Positions 25,050 through 32,923 of a stretch of 64,000 nt of DNA are shown piece by piece (positions within the stretch are counted from its first letter, which is position 1; the number at the start of each line of letters is the position of its first letter). Both the position numbers and the translations under genes were made by a program. Below the pieces are notes generated by a model. The model was not told the origin of the DNA and ran no database searches. It worked only from the letters and a program-made list of their open reading frames with translations. The DNA is taken from positions 104,904-168,903 of the forward strand of contig DLMH01000014.1 in assembly GCA_002478115.1 (NCBI GenBank), given 5' to 3'. Source of the DNA: Candidatus Acidiferrum typicum (GTDB taxonomy: Bacteria; Acidobacteriota; Terriglobia; Acidiferrales; UBA7541).

Positions 25050-25723
25050 TGCGCCTCCGCTTCCCGCCGCAGGGTATCTACTTCCGACCTCATTTTTTCC
25101 AGCATGTAACGTTCGACAATCAGGAACGCCGCCAACACGTGCATGGCCAAAACGCTAAACAAGAAGACCTTGTTCATCGTGGGATCGAGTCCGGAACCCG
25201 GGCCGCCCATGATGACCGGAGCAGGATGCTGCGTGCGCCACCAGCGGATGGAGAAGAAAACCAGGGGAACGTCAATGAAAGCGAAGATGCCAAAAAGCGC
25301 GCTCAGAAGCGCTCGGCGCTCGGGTTCTTCGATGAGGGTGCGCAAGAGAAGATAGGAGACGTAGAGAAGCCACAGGACGAACGTGGAGGTGAGGCGCGCA
25401 TCCCATGTCCAATAGATGCCCCACGCGGGTTTTGCCCAAATGGGCCCGGTGATCAGCACCACAGTCGTGAGGACGAGGCCGACTTCGGCACTGGAGACGC
25501 CAAGCCAGTCATATTTTTGATCGCGCTTCCAGACGTAGAGCAGATTAGCGATGAAGCAAAGAAGGAATGCATCCATGCCCGCCCAGGCGCTGGCGACGTG
25601 GAAATAAAAGATGCGCTGAAGCACGCCCATGGTGCGCTCTTCAGGCGCCACATAGAACGATGCGTAGGCCGCCGCGATGACCAACAGTATGGCAACCGCG
25701 CCGAGAACGATGCGTTTACCCAT
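25046..25723 (-). CDS. ccmC: heme exporter protein CcmC
   Basis: A 225-residue protein with six membrane segments and the tryptophan-rich heme-handling (WWD-like) motif WGIYWTWDARLT. His residues flank it in FYFHVASAW and MHVLAAF. It presents heme to CcmE on the outer face of the membrane. It follows ccmB by 6 bases and overlaps ccmD by 4. Confidence 0.93.
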   Translation of the reverse strand: MGKRIVLGAVAILLVIAAAYASFYVAPEERTMGVLQRIFYFHVASAWAGMDAFLLCFIANLLYVWKRDQKYDWLGVSSAEVGLVLTTVVLITGPIWAKPAWGIYWTWDARLTSTFVLWLLYVSYLLLRTLIEEPERRALLSALFGIFAFIDVPLVFFSIRWWRTQHPAPVIMGGPGSGLDPTMNKVFLFSVLAMHVLAAFLIVERYMLEKMRSEVDTLRREAEAQ

Positions 25724-25729
25724 TGCGGA

Positions 25730-26404
25730 TTACTCCTCCAGAAGATATTCGCCGAAAAGCCATAGCGCCGTCAAAAAGATAAGGTCAAACACCGCCAGGA
25801 ATCCGATGCCCTTCCACTGCACAATCGGCTCGCGATCCAGAAGGCTCGCCGTCACCAGTGAGCTGACTACCAGCACCGGGGTAAGCAGCGGCAGCAGAAG
25901 CAGCGGCAGCAGCAATTCCCGCATGCGGGCTTGCGCGGAAATGGCGGAGATGGCTGTCCCGGCGATGGAGATGCCCAGGCTCCCAACAAACAACACCAGG
26001 ATCAGCACGGGCAGTTTGGACCACAGCGGAATGTTGTAGAAGATGGCGAAAAACGGCAGCATCATCAGTTCGGTCAAAAGGAGAAAGAGCGTGTTGGCGA
26101 TGAGCTTGGCGAGAAAAATTGCGAAGGGGTCGCTGACGGCCAGGCGCAGCGAGCTCAGCGTATCGTTGGTCTGCTCGCGCAGAAAGCAGGATTGAAACAT
26201 CAATGACGACGCAAACAAAATCGCCAGCCACAGCAGCCCGGGTGCGAATTGCCGCGCCTCTTCGGTGCCCGGATTGATCGCAAAACTGAACAGCACCAAA
26301 ACAATCAAAATAAAGACGGCGGTGGTTGTCAGCAGTTCGCGCGAACGGAATTCCGTGCGCAACTCTTTATCGAGGAGGATCGCCGTATTGGAGAGGAGGC
26401 TCAT
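25730..26404 (-). CDS. ccmB: heme exporter permease CcmB
   Basis: A 224-residue membrane protein with about six hydrophobic segments and the family N-terminus KELRTEFRSRELLTT, followed by FQSCFLREQTNDTL. It forms the membrane part of the CcmAB ABC unit, which drives release of heme-loaded CcmE. It lies 8 bases after ccmA. Confidence 0.92.
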   Translation of the reverse strand: MSLLSNTAILLDKELRTEFRSRELLTTTAVFILIVLVLFSFAINPGTEEARQFAPGLLWLAILFASSLMFQSCFLREQTNDTLSSLRLAVSDPFAIFLAKLIANTLFLLLTELMMLPFFAIFYNIPLWSKLPVLILVLFVGSLGISIAGTAISAISAQARMRELLLPLLLLPLLTPVLVVSSLVTASLLDREPIVQWKGIGFLAVFDLIFLTALWLFGEYLLEE

Positions 26405-26412
26405 GGCGGCGC

Positions 26413-27114
26413 TCAGGCGCTTCCAAAGGTAAGTATCGAGTGCAGCGACGCGCCGGATTGCGTGTCGGCAATGACCCTTCCGGCGTCGAGTTGCACGGCG
26501 CGCGTGGCCAGCGCGGAAATCTCCGATTCGCCGTGTAGGCTCATGACCACGGTGCAGCCCGCGCGATTCACTTCGCGCAAGGAATTCGCCAGCCAGGTGA
26601 TGCCGGGGGGATCAAGGCCCGTGGCCGGCTCATCAAAGAGCAGCACCGAGGGGCGATGAATCAGCGCGCGCGCAATGGCGATGCGCTGGCGCATGCCGCG
26701 CGAAAAAGTGCGCACCAGAGAATCGCGGCGCTCCATCAGGCCGACCTCGCGCAACAGCTCTTCGGCGCGCGCCGCGGGGTTTTCGACATTCTGAAGTTTG
26801 CCGAAGAGCAGCAGATTTTCTTCGGCGGTGAGCTCGTCGTAGACCATGGTTGTGTGGGCGACGTAGCCGGGTCGGCCGTTGGCGGGTAGCGCCGCATCGG
26901 CGCCGGGAAAACTCAGCTTCCCTGCCGTGGGCTTCACGATTTGCGCGGCGACGCGCAGCAGCGTGGTTTTGCCGGAGCCGTTGCGTCCCGCAAGGACCAC
27001 GCATTCGCCGGGAGCAATTTCAAAAGAGATGCGGCGCAGGGCGAAGAGTCCGCCATAGCGTTTGTCGATGTTCTCGAAGCGAAGTCCCGTTGGAGGTATG
27101 CGCAGCGCAGTCAC
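26413..27114 (-). CDS. ccmA: heme exporter ATP-binding protein CcmA
   Basis: A 233-residue ABC ATPase. Walker A GRNGSGKT is at 43-50, the signature is FSRGMRQRIAIARAL, Walker B is VLLFDEP, and the switch His is in MSLHGES. The signature begins FSRGM rather than LSGGQ, as often in CcmA. It is the first gene of ccmABCD. A repeat-bearing gap of about 220 bases separates it from the upstream carboxypeptidase-regulatory-like gene, so it may have its own promoter. Confidence 0.92.
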   Translation of the reverse strand: MTALRIPPTGLRFENIDKRYGGLFALRRISFEIAPGECVVLAGRNGSGKTTLLRVAAQIVKPTAGKLSFPGADAALPANGRPGYVAHTTMVYDELTAEENLLLFGKLQNVENPAARAEELLREVGLMERRDSLVRTFSRGMRQRIAIARALIHRPSVLLFDEPATGLDPPGITWLANSLREVNRAGCTVVMSLHGESEISALATRAVQLDAGRVIADTQSGASLHSILTFGSA

Positions 27115-27302
27115 AGAAGCTTTTCCGGGGCGGCCTACTCGACCTGGGGACCGGCGCCCGGCCTTTCATCAGAGCACAACATAACGCGGGAACAAAAAGC
27201 AAATCTGCTTTCAGAGTCGACAGGCTGTCCCGCCTAGGTTTTGCTCCCGGGTCTGAGCCCCGTCTCCTGAGAAAAACACTTTTGCGGAGCTGTTTAGGCC
27301 GT

Positions 27303-27336
27303 CAAAGCGGCGGCGAGCCGCCGCACTCCAAAATGC
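27303..27336. repeat. dispersed hairpin repeat, family C copy 4
   Basis: AAGCGGCGGCGAGCCGCCGC followed by ACTCCAAAATGC, a GC-rich hairpin immediately after the 27337 gene's stop codon. It lies in the gap between that gene and ccmA, where it may act as a transcription barrier; no T-run is seen. Confidence 0.8.
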
Positions 27337-28620
27337 TTAGCCTTGGACAAGATCGCGCAGGAGCTTTTCAACGCGGGCGCGCTCCCGGGCGTACTCTTCC
27401 TCGGAGATCGTACCGGCTTGCTTGCGGAGTTCCAAGCGAAAGATGGTCTCCTTCAGCGCATCGAGGCTCGCACCAACCTGGGCGTTCACTTCGGCGATGC
27501 TGCTCGCTGAGGCGGCAGGCGTCGGCTTGCCGGCCTTTGCGGATGCCTTGCGCGGCGCGACGGGAGCATCTTCGAGTTCCCCAGCAGGACCCGCGGCCAC
27601 CACCACTTGCTTTCGCGAGAGCATAACCGCGCCGAGGGCAAACAGCGCCGCAAGGCCGATCATCAGCGGCCATTTCAGATCGTCCAGCCGCCCGGGAGCC
27701 GCTTGAATGTTTTCACTCTCCGTGCGCGAGTTCCCTTCTTGCCCGCCCTGCTGGCCTTGCGCGCCACCGGCGTCGGCGGCTTGCGCATTGCCAATGCCTG
27801 AAAGCTGCACGAGCAAGCTCGCCTTCGCGGCCAGCGGGTCGTGCGTGTACACCATCATGCCCTGCTCTTCCCCGGCGGACTTCAAGCCATCGCCGCCAAC
27901 GCTGACGCCCGGCGGCGCAACGACGAGCATCTTCAATCCGCCATAAGTGGCCGGCAATTTCACGTTGGCAGCATTTCCTGGATAAGCGAGTTCGTAGGAG
28001 AGGCGGATGCTCGTTTCGCCGGGCCGGAACGGATACGCGATGGCATAGCGCCCCTTGCCTTTATCAATGGACGCTTGCGGCACGGCCATGCCCAGCGAAC
28101 TGATCGTGCTGACTTGTTGCAGCGTGGCCCCATCGGGAATCGCGAAATCGAAATTGCCTTCGCTGCGGAAATAGGCGACCGGAGGATTCGAGCTATTTTG
28201 CACGTGATATTCTTCCGCGCCAATCAGTTTGTCGCCGCTGGGCTGGAAAATAATGATGTGGGAATCCGGCGTGATGGATTTGGGGTCCTTCGAGGTTTCG
28301 TAAATGTCCACATCCACTTCCAAGCGCCCCGGCGGAAGAAACGTGTTGAACGAATTGTCTTTATAAGTGGCGCGAATCAGGATGGGTCCCATGCCGATGG
28401 CATCGCTCGTGACGCTGAACTGACCCTGCGCATCACTTTTGCTGGAGCCAACTTCCACCATGCCCGCCGTGGGATTCAGCAGCGTGAGGGGAATATCCTG
28501 CGCGGGCTTCCCGGTGGTGCGATTAATAACCGTGCCATGAACGGTGCCGGCATAAGCGGCAGAGGCAGCGAGAAAACCAGCGACGATGGCGAAAAGGATT
28601 CGCGGACAGAACCGATTCAT
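27337..28620 (-). CDS. exported membrane protein with carboxypeptidase-regulatory-like domain and helical tail
   Basis: A 427-residue protein inside the ccm cluster. It has a signal peptide (ILFAIVAGFLAASAAYA), an N-terminal beta-sandwich of the carboxypeptidase regulatory type (GTVHGTVINRTTGKPAQDIPLTLLNPT, about 25-110), a second beta-rich region, a membrane segment (WPLMIGLAALFALGAVML), and a C-terminal helix-turn-helix tail (FRLELRKQAGTISEEEYARERARVEKLL). The tail resembles short SHOCT-like segments. Its start overlaps the preceding small membrane gene by 4 bases. The function is unknown; the position suggests a link to cytochrome c maturation or a co-transcribed envelope role. Confidence 0.7.
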   Translation of the reverse strand: MNRFCPRILFAIVAGFLAASAAYAGTVHGTVINRTTGKPAQDIPLTLLNPTAGMVEVGSSKSDAQGQFSVTSDAIGMGPILIRATYKDNSFNTFLPPGRLEVDVDIYETSKDPKSITPDSHIIIFQPSGDKLIGAEEYHVQNSSNPPVAYFRSEGNFDFAIPDGATLQQVSTISSLGMAVPQASIDKGKGRYAIAYPFRPGETSIRLSYELAYPGNAANVKLPATYGGLKMLVVAPPGVSVGGDGLKSAGEEQGMMVYTHDPLAAKASLLVQLSGIGNAQAADAGGAQGQQGGQEGNSRTESENIQAAPGRLDDLKWPLMIGLAALFALGAVMLSRKQVVVAAGPAGELEDAPVAPRKASAKAGKPTPAASASSIAEVNAQVGASLDALKETIFRLELRKQAGTISEEEYARERARVEKLLRDLVQG

Positions 28621-28991
28621 CGAGTGCCCCGCTCCGTCACGACGGCCTTGACGCCCCGCGGGCGCCGCACCTGGAATTCGGTGGCCTGCTCGATTTCCGT
28701 GAGCACGACGGCGGCTTCGTTTTCCAGCGTGGTTTTCATCGTCTCGTAGTCGCCTTCGGAATATTTTCCGGCGCGGTATTCGAATTTCAGGTCCCGCAGA
28801 TTGTCATAGATGGCATCGCGGCGCTCCAGCAATTGGTCGAGCTTGGTGCGGTGTGGCGCCAGGTCGGATGCGTCCGGATGAATGTAAAACACGAAAAGAA
28901 AAACGGCGGCGGCCAGGCCGAGGCAGGCGCCGCCAACGGCCAGGTCCTGTGAGCCTACCGCCAGTGCGAGAATTACTCCTGCAAGCATCAC
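28617..28991 (-). CDS. small membrane protein with helical tail, CcmI-like position
   Basis: A 124-residue protein with two N-terminal hydrophobic segments (about 2-37) and a helical tail with RRDAIYDNLRDLKFEYRAGKYSEGDYETMK. The arrangement recalls the N-terminal module of CcmI (two membrane helices and a coiled-coil loop), but the TPR part is absent. It lies directly after ccmH and overlaps the next gene by 4 bases. I call it CcmI-like only by topology and position. Confidence 0.6.
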   Translation of the reverse strand: MMLAGVILALAVGSQDLAVGGACLGLAAAVFLFVFYIHPDASDLAPHRTKLDQLLERRDAIYDNLRDLKFEYRAGKYSEGDYETMKTTLENEAAVVLTEIEQATEFQVRRPRGVKAVVTERGTR

Positions 28992-28992
28992 G

Positions 28993-29499
28993 TTAGTCCT
29001 CAGTCTCCCGGGCCGCTTTGGCCCGCCCGCGTTCCATGGCTTCCTGGGAAATTTTCACGCCCGAAGCGGTGACGGGAGCCGCCGCGTCCACGCCCGCGGC
29101 CTGCGGCCTCTTACGCCACTTGGAAATCACAAAGAGCACCAGCACCGCGCCGACAACGAAATAGATCACCGGCATGGCCCAGGCGATCAGGCTGAAGCCG
29201 GTCTTCGGCGGCTCCGCGTAAACCGTGGTTCCGAATTCCTGGACGAACGCTTGTGTGATGGTGGCTTCGGAATCGCCGCGATTCACCCACTGGCCCAATT
29301 CTTTCAGCATGCCCGCGGACATGGTGCAGCCCACATGGTTGCACTGCGTAAGAATCTGCCCGCAACCGCACATGCACAGGAATTTACCGCCAATGGCTTT
29401 GACGCGGTCCGCCTGCTGTTGCTGCGCGATAAGTGGGAGCACGCCCAAAACAACCACCAGGGCCAGCGCGAATAGGTTGCGAGGCTTAATCATGGCCAT
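28993..29499 (-). CDS. ccmH: CcmH/CycL/NrfF-type cytochrome c maturation protein
   Basis: A 168-residue protein with a signal segment (LFALALVVVLGVLPLIA), a periplasmic domain and a C-terminal membrane segment (IAWAMPVIYFVVGAVLVLFVI). CcmH normally reduces or holds apocytochrome CxxCH thiols via an LRCxxC motif. Here the site is unusually cysteine-rich: Cys42, 44 and 46 (FLCMCGCGQIL), plus Cys53 and Cys58, with no plain CxxC. Start is M1 or M3 (29499 or 29493); it overlaps ccmF. Assignment as CcmH-family is well supported by context and topology. Confidence 0.85.
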   Translation of the reverse strand: MAMIKPRNLFALALVVVLGVLPLIAQQQQADRVKAIGGKFLCMCGCGQILTQCNHVGCTMSAGMLKELGQWVNRGDSEATITQAFVQEFGTTVYAEPPKTGFSLIAWAMPVIYFVVGAVLVLFVISKWRKRPQAAGVDAAAPVTASGVKISQEAMERGRAKAARETED

Positions 29500-31546
29500 C
29501 TCTCAGCGTGACCGAAGGATTCAATGCAGGCGCGACAGCCGAGGCCGCCGGTTGCGTCGCACCGGCAATCACCAGCGCCGCGCGGCGGTTGGGCATCAAC
29601 GCCAGCAGCGTGCCCATCACCACCCACACGCCGCCCAGCCAAATCCACTTCACCAGGGGATTCAGGAATGCGTGAATCACCGGGAGATTGGTCTCCGGGT
29701 CCATCCCGGCGAACACCACGTAAACATCCTCGCGCAACGTCGAATAGATGGCCACCATGGTGCCGTTTTGCTGGTCCCGGCCCTGGAATGCGCGTTTTTC
29801 CGGGTACAGCATCATGAGCTGTTTGTTGCCTTTCATGACTTCCACGATCATGCGCTCGGCGGTGTAATTTTTCTCGGGTTTCGTGTCGGCGCTCTGCAGC
29901 ACCAGCGTGTAGGGGCCGAGTTTCATGGACTCGCCCAGGTTCATGGTTTTCTGAACGTCCGTATTGAACGCGGAGCCCGCCAAGCCAATAAAGATCAGCA
30001 CCATGCCAAAGTGTACGACGTAGCCGCCATAGCGGCGCGTGTTGCGCATGGCGAGTTCGTGCGCGGACATCATCAGGCTCATGCCGGAGCGCGCGGCAAT
30101 CACTTTTGCCCCGCGGTAGAACTCCATCACAATGGTCCAGAAAACGAAGCCGCAGAGGGACAGGCAGACCAGTGAGACCGCATTGCGATATTCAAGAACA
30201 TAAGCAAGAACGGCGGAAAGCGCGCCAGCCACAAGGGGCCAGGTGAAGTTGCGCTTCAAGCTGTCAGTCGATGTCTTGCGCCAGGCGAGAAGCGGGCCAA
30301 CGCCCGTCAGGAAAAGAATGGCGAGGCCGATGGGAATCATGATCTTGTTGAAGAAGGGCGCTCCAACGCTGATGCGCGAGGGCGTGAACCACTCCGTAAA
30401 AACGGGGAAAAGCGTGCCGGAAAGAACGGCGATGCAGGCCACCAGGAACAGCAAGTTGTTAAAAAGGAAGCTGGACTCGCGGGAGATCATCGAGTCGAGC
30501 TGATTCTCGCTCTTCAAGTAGTCGTGATTCTTCACGTAGGCGACGAAACACACCACCAGGGTCAATAGCATGAAGCTGACAAACCAGGGCCCGATTTGCG
30601 AGTTGGCAAACGCGTGCACGGAACTCACCACGCCGCTGCGCGTGAGGAACGTCCCCATGATGCAAAGCAGGAACGTACAGAAGACCAGCCAGACGTTCCA
30701 CACCTTCATCATGCCCCGCTTTTCCTGCATCATCACCGAGTGCAGAAACGCGGTGCCCGTCAGCCACGGGAGAAGCGAAGCGTTTTCGACCGGATCCCAA
30801 CCCCAGTAGCCTCCCCAACCAAGCACGGCATAGGCCCAGTGCGCGCCGAGAAGAATGCCGATGGACTGGAAACACCAGGCGATCATGGTCCATTTACGGG
30901 TGAGGTGAATCCACTTTTCGCCGGGATAGCGCGCCAGCAACGCAGCCAGTGCAAACGCAAAAGGAATCGTGAAACCGGTGTAGCCGGCGTACAGATTCGG
31001 CGGATGGATGACCATCTCCGGGTACTGCAGCAGCGGATTGAGGCCGTTGCCATCCATGCGCACGAACGGTTCCAGCGCGCCGCTGGCATTCACCGCGGCG
31101 AGCGTCCTGAAGGGGCTTTCCACGAAATTGTTCAGGGTAAGAAAGAAAATCTGTACGCCGGCGAGAATCACGCCGACATAAGGCATCAATTCGCCGTTCT
31201 TATGACGGTAGGCGATAAGAACTGAAATGACATAAACAGCGAGGAGGAAGCTCCAGAACAGCAAAGAGCCCTCCTGGCCGGACCACAGCGCGGCAATTTT
31301 GTAGAAAGTGGAGAGATCGCGATTGCTGTGGGAAACAACGTAAGCCTGCGAGAAGTTGTCGCTGAAGAGCAGGTATTCGAGGCTGAACGTGCCGATGAAG
31401 ATCAGCACGCAAGTGGCGATGCCCGCCTGGCGCGTGCTCTTAACCAGCAACGGATGCCGCGTGATGATGGCGGCAATCCCCCCCACGAACGCATACACGG
31501 CGCATACAAACGCCAGCAGAAGTGTAAACGAACCGAATACATCCAT
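29486..31546 (-). CDS. ccmF: cytochrome c heme lyase subunit CcmF
   Basis: A 686-residue protein with many membrane segments. It carries the WWD heme-binding motif (WGGYWGWDPVENASLLPWL, about residues 245-263) and conserved His residues in VIHPPNLYAGY and around the second half. It attaches heme from CcmE to apocytochrome c on the periplasmic side. It overlaps ccmH at its 3' end and follows ccmE after 42 bases. The length is normal. Confidence 0.95.
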   Translation of the reverse strand: MDVFGSFTLLLAFVCAVYAFVGGIAAIITRHPLLVKSTRQAGIATCVLIFIGTFSLEYLLFSDNFSQAYVVSHSNRDLSTFYKIAALWSGQEGSLLFWSFLLAVYVISVLIAYRHKNGELMPYVGVILAGVQIFFLTLNNFVESPFRTLAAVNASGALEPFVRMDGNGLNPLLQYPEMVIHPPNLYAGYTGFTIPFAFALAALLARYPGEKWIHLTRKWTMIAWCFQSIGILLGAHWAYAVLGWGGYWGWDPVENASLLPWLTGTAFLHSVMMQEKRGMMKVWNVWLVFCTFLLCIMGTFLTRSGVVSSVHAFANSQIGPWFVSFMLLTLVVCFVAYVKNHDYLKSENQLDSMISRESSFLFNNLLFLVACIAVLSGTLFPVFTEWFTPSRISVGAPFFNKIMIPIGLAILFLTGVGPLLAWRKTSTDSLKRNFTWPLVAGALSAVLAYVLEYRNAVSLVCLSLCGFVFWTIVMEFYRGAKVIAARSGMSLMMSAHELAMRNTRRYGGYVVHFGMVLIFIGLAGSAFNTDVQKTMNLGESMKLGPYTLVLQSADTKPEKNYTAERMIVEVMKGNKQLMMLYPEKRAFQGRDQQNGTMVAIYSTLREDVYVVFAGMDPETNLPVIHAFLNPLVKWIWLGGVWVVMGTLLALMPNRRAALVIAGATQPAASAVAPALNPSVTLRDGHD

Positions 31547-31588
31547 AAGCCTTCCGCCTCTCCCCCGTAGGTTTTTCTGCTGGACGCG

Positions 31589-32026
31589 CTACATGCTGCT
31601 CTGTTGGGTCGTGCTGGAAGTTGCGGGCTTATCTCCACCCGGTGCCGCTTCATATTTGGAAGCGCATTTGGCCTGAACGTGTTCCGCGACGAACTGGCCG
31701 TTGGATCCCGGGCGGCCTTCTACCAGTGCCTGAGATTTGTCGACAAACGTATCTGGCAGCGGATCGCTGCCAATATAGCTGACGGAAAGGGTCTTGCCCT
31801 GCTCTTCAAGCACGAAATCGGTACGTCCCGTGGAGTGATGGATGCTGCCGGGCGCCACTGTGCCCGCCAGGCGCATGCGATGATTCCGCGCGGAGCCTTG
31901 GAGTTGCTGGTATTCGGCGATGGTGTGGTAGTAGGTCTTGCTCTCGCCATACCCCATCCAAGCCAGGAAAGCCAGCGAGATGACGATTACGCCGATACCC
32001 ACGCCAAATTTAGCCCGATTCTGCAC
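31589..32026 (-). CDS. ccmE: CcmE heme chaperone, Cys (CxxxY) variant
   Basis: A 145-residue protein: N-terminal membrane anchor (VGIGVIVISLAFLAWMGY, about 9-26) and an OB-fold periplasmic domain (RLAGTVAPGS, DFVLEEQGKTLSVSYIG, ALVEGRPGSNGQFVA). In classical CcmE a His in HxxxY binds heme covalently; here the position holds Cys121, giving AKCASKYEA with Tyr125 kept. A CxxxY form is known from some other lineages. It is the first gene of the ccm run. The short C-terminal Ser/Thr-rich tail has no clear function. Confidence 0.92.
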   Translation of the reverse strand: MQNRAKFGVGIGVIVISLAFLAWMGYGESKTYYHTIAEYQQLQGSARNHRMRLAGTVAPGSIHHSTGRTDFVLEEQGKTLSVSYIGSDPLPDTFVDKSQALVEGRPGSNGQFVAEHVQAKCASKYEAAPGGDKPATSSTTQQSSM

Positions 32027-32109
32027 AAATCACTCCTTATACAGACCGCCAGACTGTAATCTTACCATAATCAACAGCATGTGCGAGTCACTCACAGTTT
32101 CAGTTAGCC

Positions 32110-32129
32110 CATCACTGTCCGCAGTGATG
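32110..32129. promoter_or_regulatory. perfect inverted repeat between ccmE and an unknown gene
   Basis: CATCACTG-TCCG-CAGTGATG, 8-bp arms around 4 bases. It lies about 85 bases upstream of the ccmE start and about 20 bases downstream of the 32152 gene on the same strand. It could be an operator for ccmE or a transcript end; there is no T-run. Undecided. Confidence 0.4.
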
Positions 32130-32151
32130 TCCGTCACACAAGCCTTGCCGA

Positions 32152-32733
32152 TCACGGCACGCTCCCGGTGGGCAGAGCACGGCGAAATTCCTCCATTTCG
32201 CTCTCACTGGGGACGCCATCGAGCGCCAACGGCCCGTAAGGGCCTGTGAATACGCGAGATCCCAAGGATGCTTGCGTGAACTTCTCTGCCACGGCGGCCA
32301 ATTCCCTGGAAAACAGCACCAGCCGCTTGGGCTTGAGGGACCTGCGGATGCGCGCGATCACGAAGGGTAGCTGCTTTTCGAGGAATTGCTGGGCGGCAGA
32401 AGGGGTCGTGCCTGGCTCCAAGGGGCACTCCAGAACATGGGTGAGAAACAGGCCGCGCTTCTGGAACTCCGTGAGGATGGCATCAGCGGACCTCCCTGCC
32501 CTTGAGATTCGCAACGCGTCCAGCAGGTTGGCCGCTTCGCCCTGGTAGTTCCCTTCCGGGCAATAAAGAAACGCAGCGTCGGCTTCGGGCGCAATGCCGC
32601 CGAGCAGTAGCGCCTGGATGTGCACCGAACGGTAGCGCGTGGTCCACTCCAGCCGCTGCAGGCGTTGCGCCAGGTGCGTCGGCGAAGCGGGCTGGCCGCA
32701 ACCGTCGCATGGGAGCGAAAGTGGGCTTGTCAT
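32152..32733 (-). CDS. uncharacterised protein with CDGC motif
   Basis: A 193-residue soluble protein. The N-terminus has CDGCGQPAS, which suggests a metal or Fe-S ligand pair, followed by HLAQRLQRLEWTTRYR. The middle has ALLLGGIAPEADAAFLY, GEAANLLDAL and FLTHVLECPLE, and the C-terminal part KRLVLFSRELA. The order of strands and the cysteine near LECPLE recall Fe-S uracil-DNA-glycosylase-type proteins only weakly. I do not assign a function. It ends 125 bases before ccmE in the same direction. Confidence 0.6.
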   Translation of the reverse strand: MTSPLSLPCDGCGQPASPTHLAQRLQRLEWTTRYRSVHIQALLLGGIAPEADAAFLYCPEGNYQGEAANLLDALRISRAGRSADAILTEFQKRGLFLTHVLECPLEPGTTPSAAQQFLEKQLPFVIARIRRSLKPKRLVLFSRELAAVAEKFTQASLGSRVFTGPYGPLALDGVPSESEMEEFRRALPTGSVP

Positions 32734-32923
32734 GGTCTTTAGAAAGCGTAGTCCAACTCATGCTCTGGCACAAATGCACGCGAGGACACATAGCTTCCGA
32801 GTGGCCCGTAATCCGTCCAGGATCGATGCCGAGTGCGGAGATCACTTCCTACAAGCCGACTTGGCAAAGCATTTCCATCAAGTTGCTTGACATCCTGCGG
32901 CCATTTTGATTTGCTGCGCGTAA

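Noticed and set aside
27337-28620. TonB-dependent receptor or CcmI
   Set aside because: It shares the carboxypeptidase-regulatory-like N-terminal domain with some receptors but lacks a plug and beta barrel, and it has no TPR region as in CcmI.
32110-32129. Intrinsic terminator
   Set aside because: The 8-bp inverted repeat has no T-run on either strand, so it was listed only as an undecided regulatory site.
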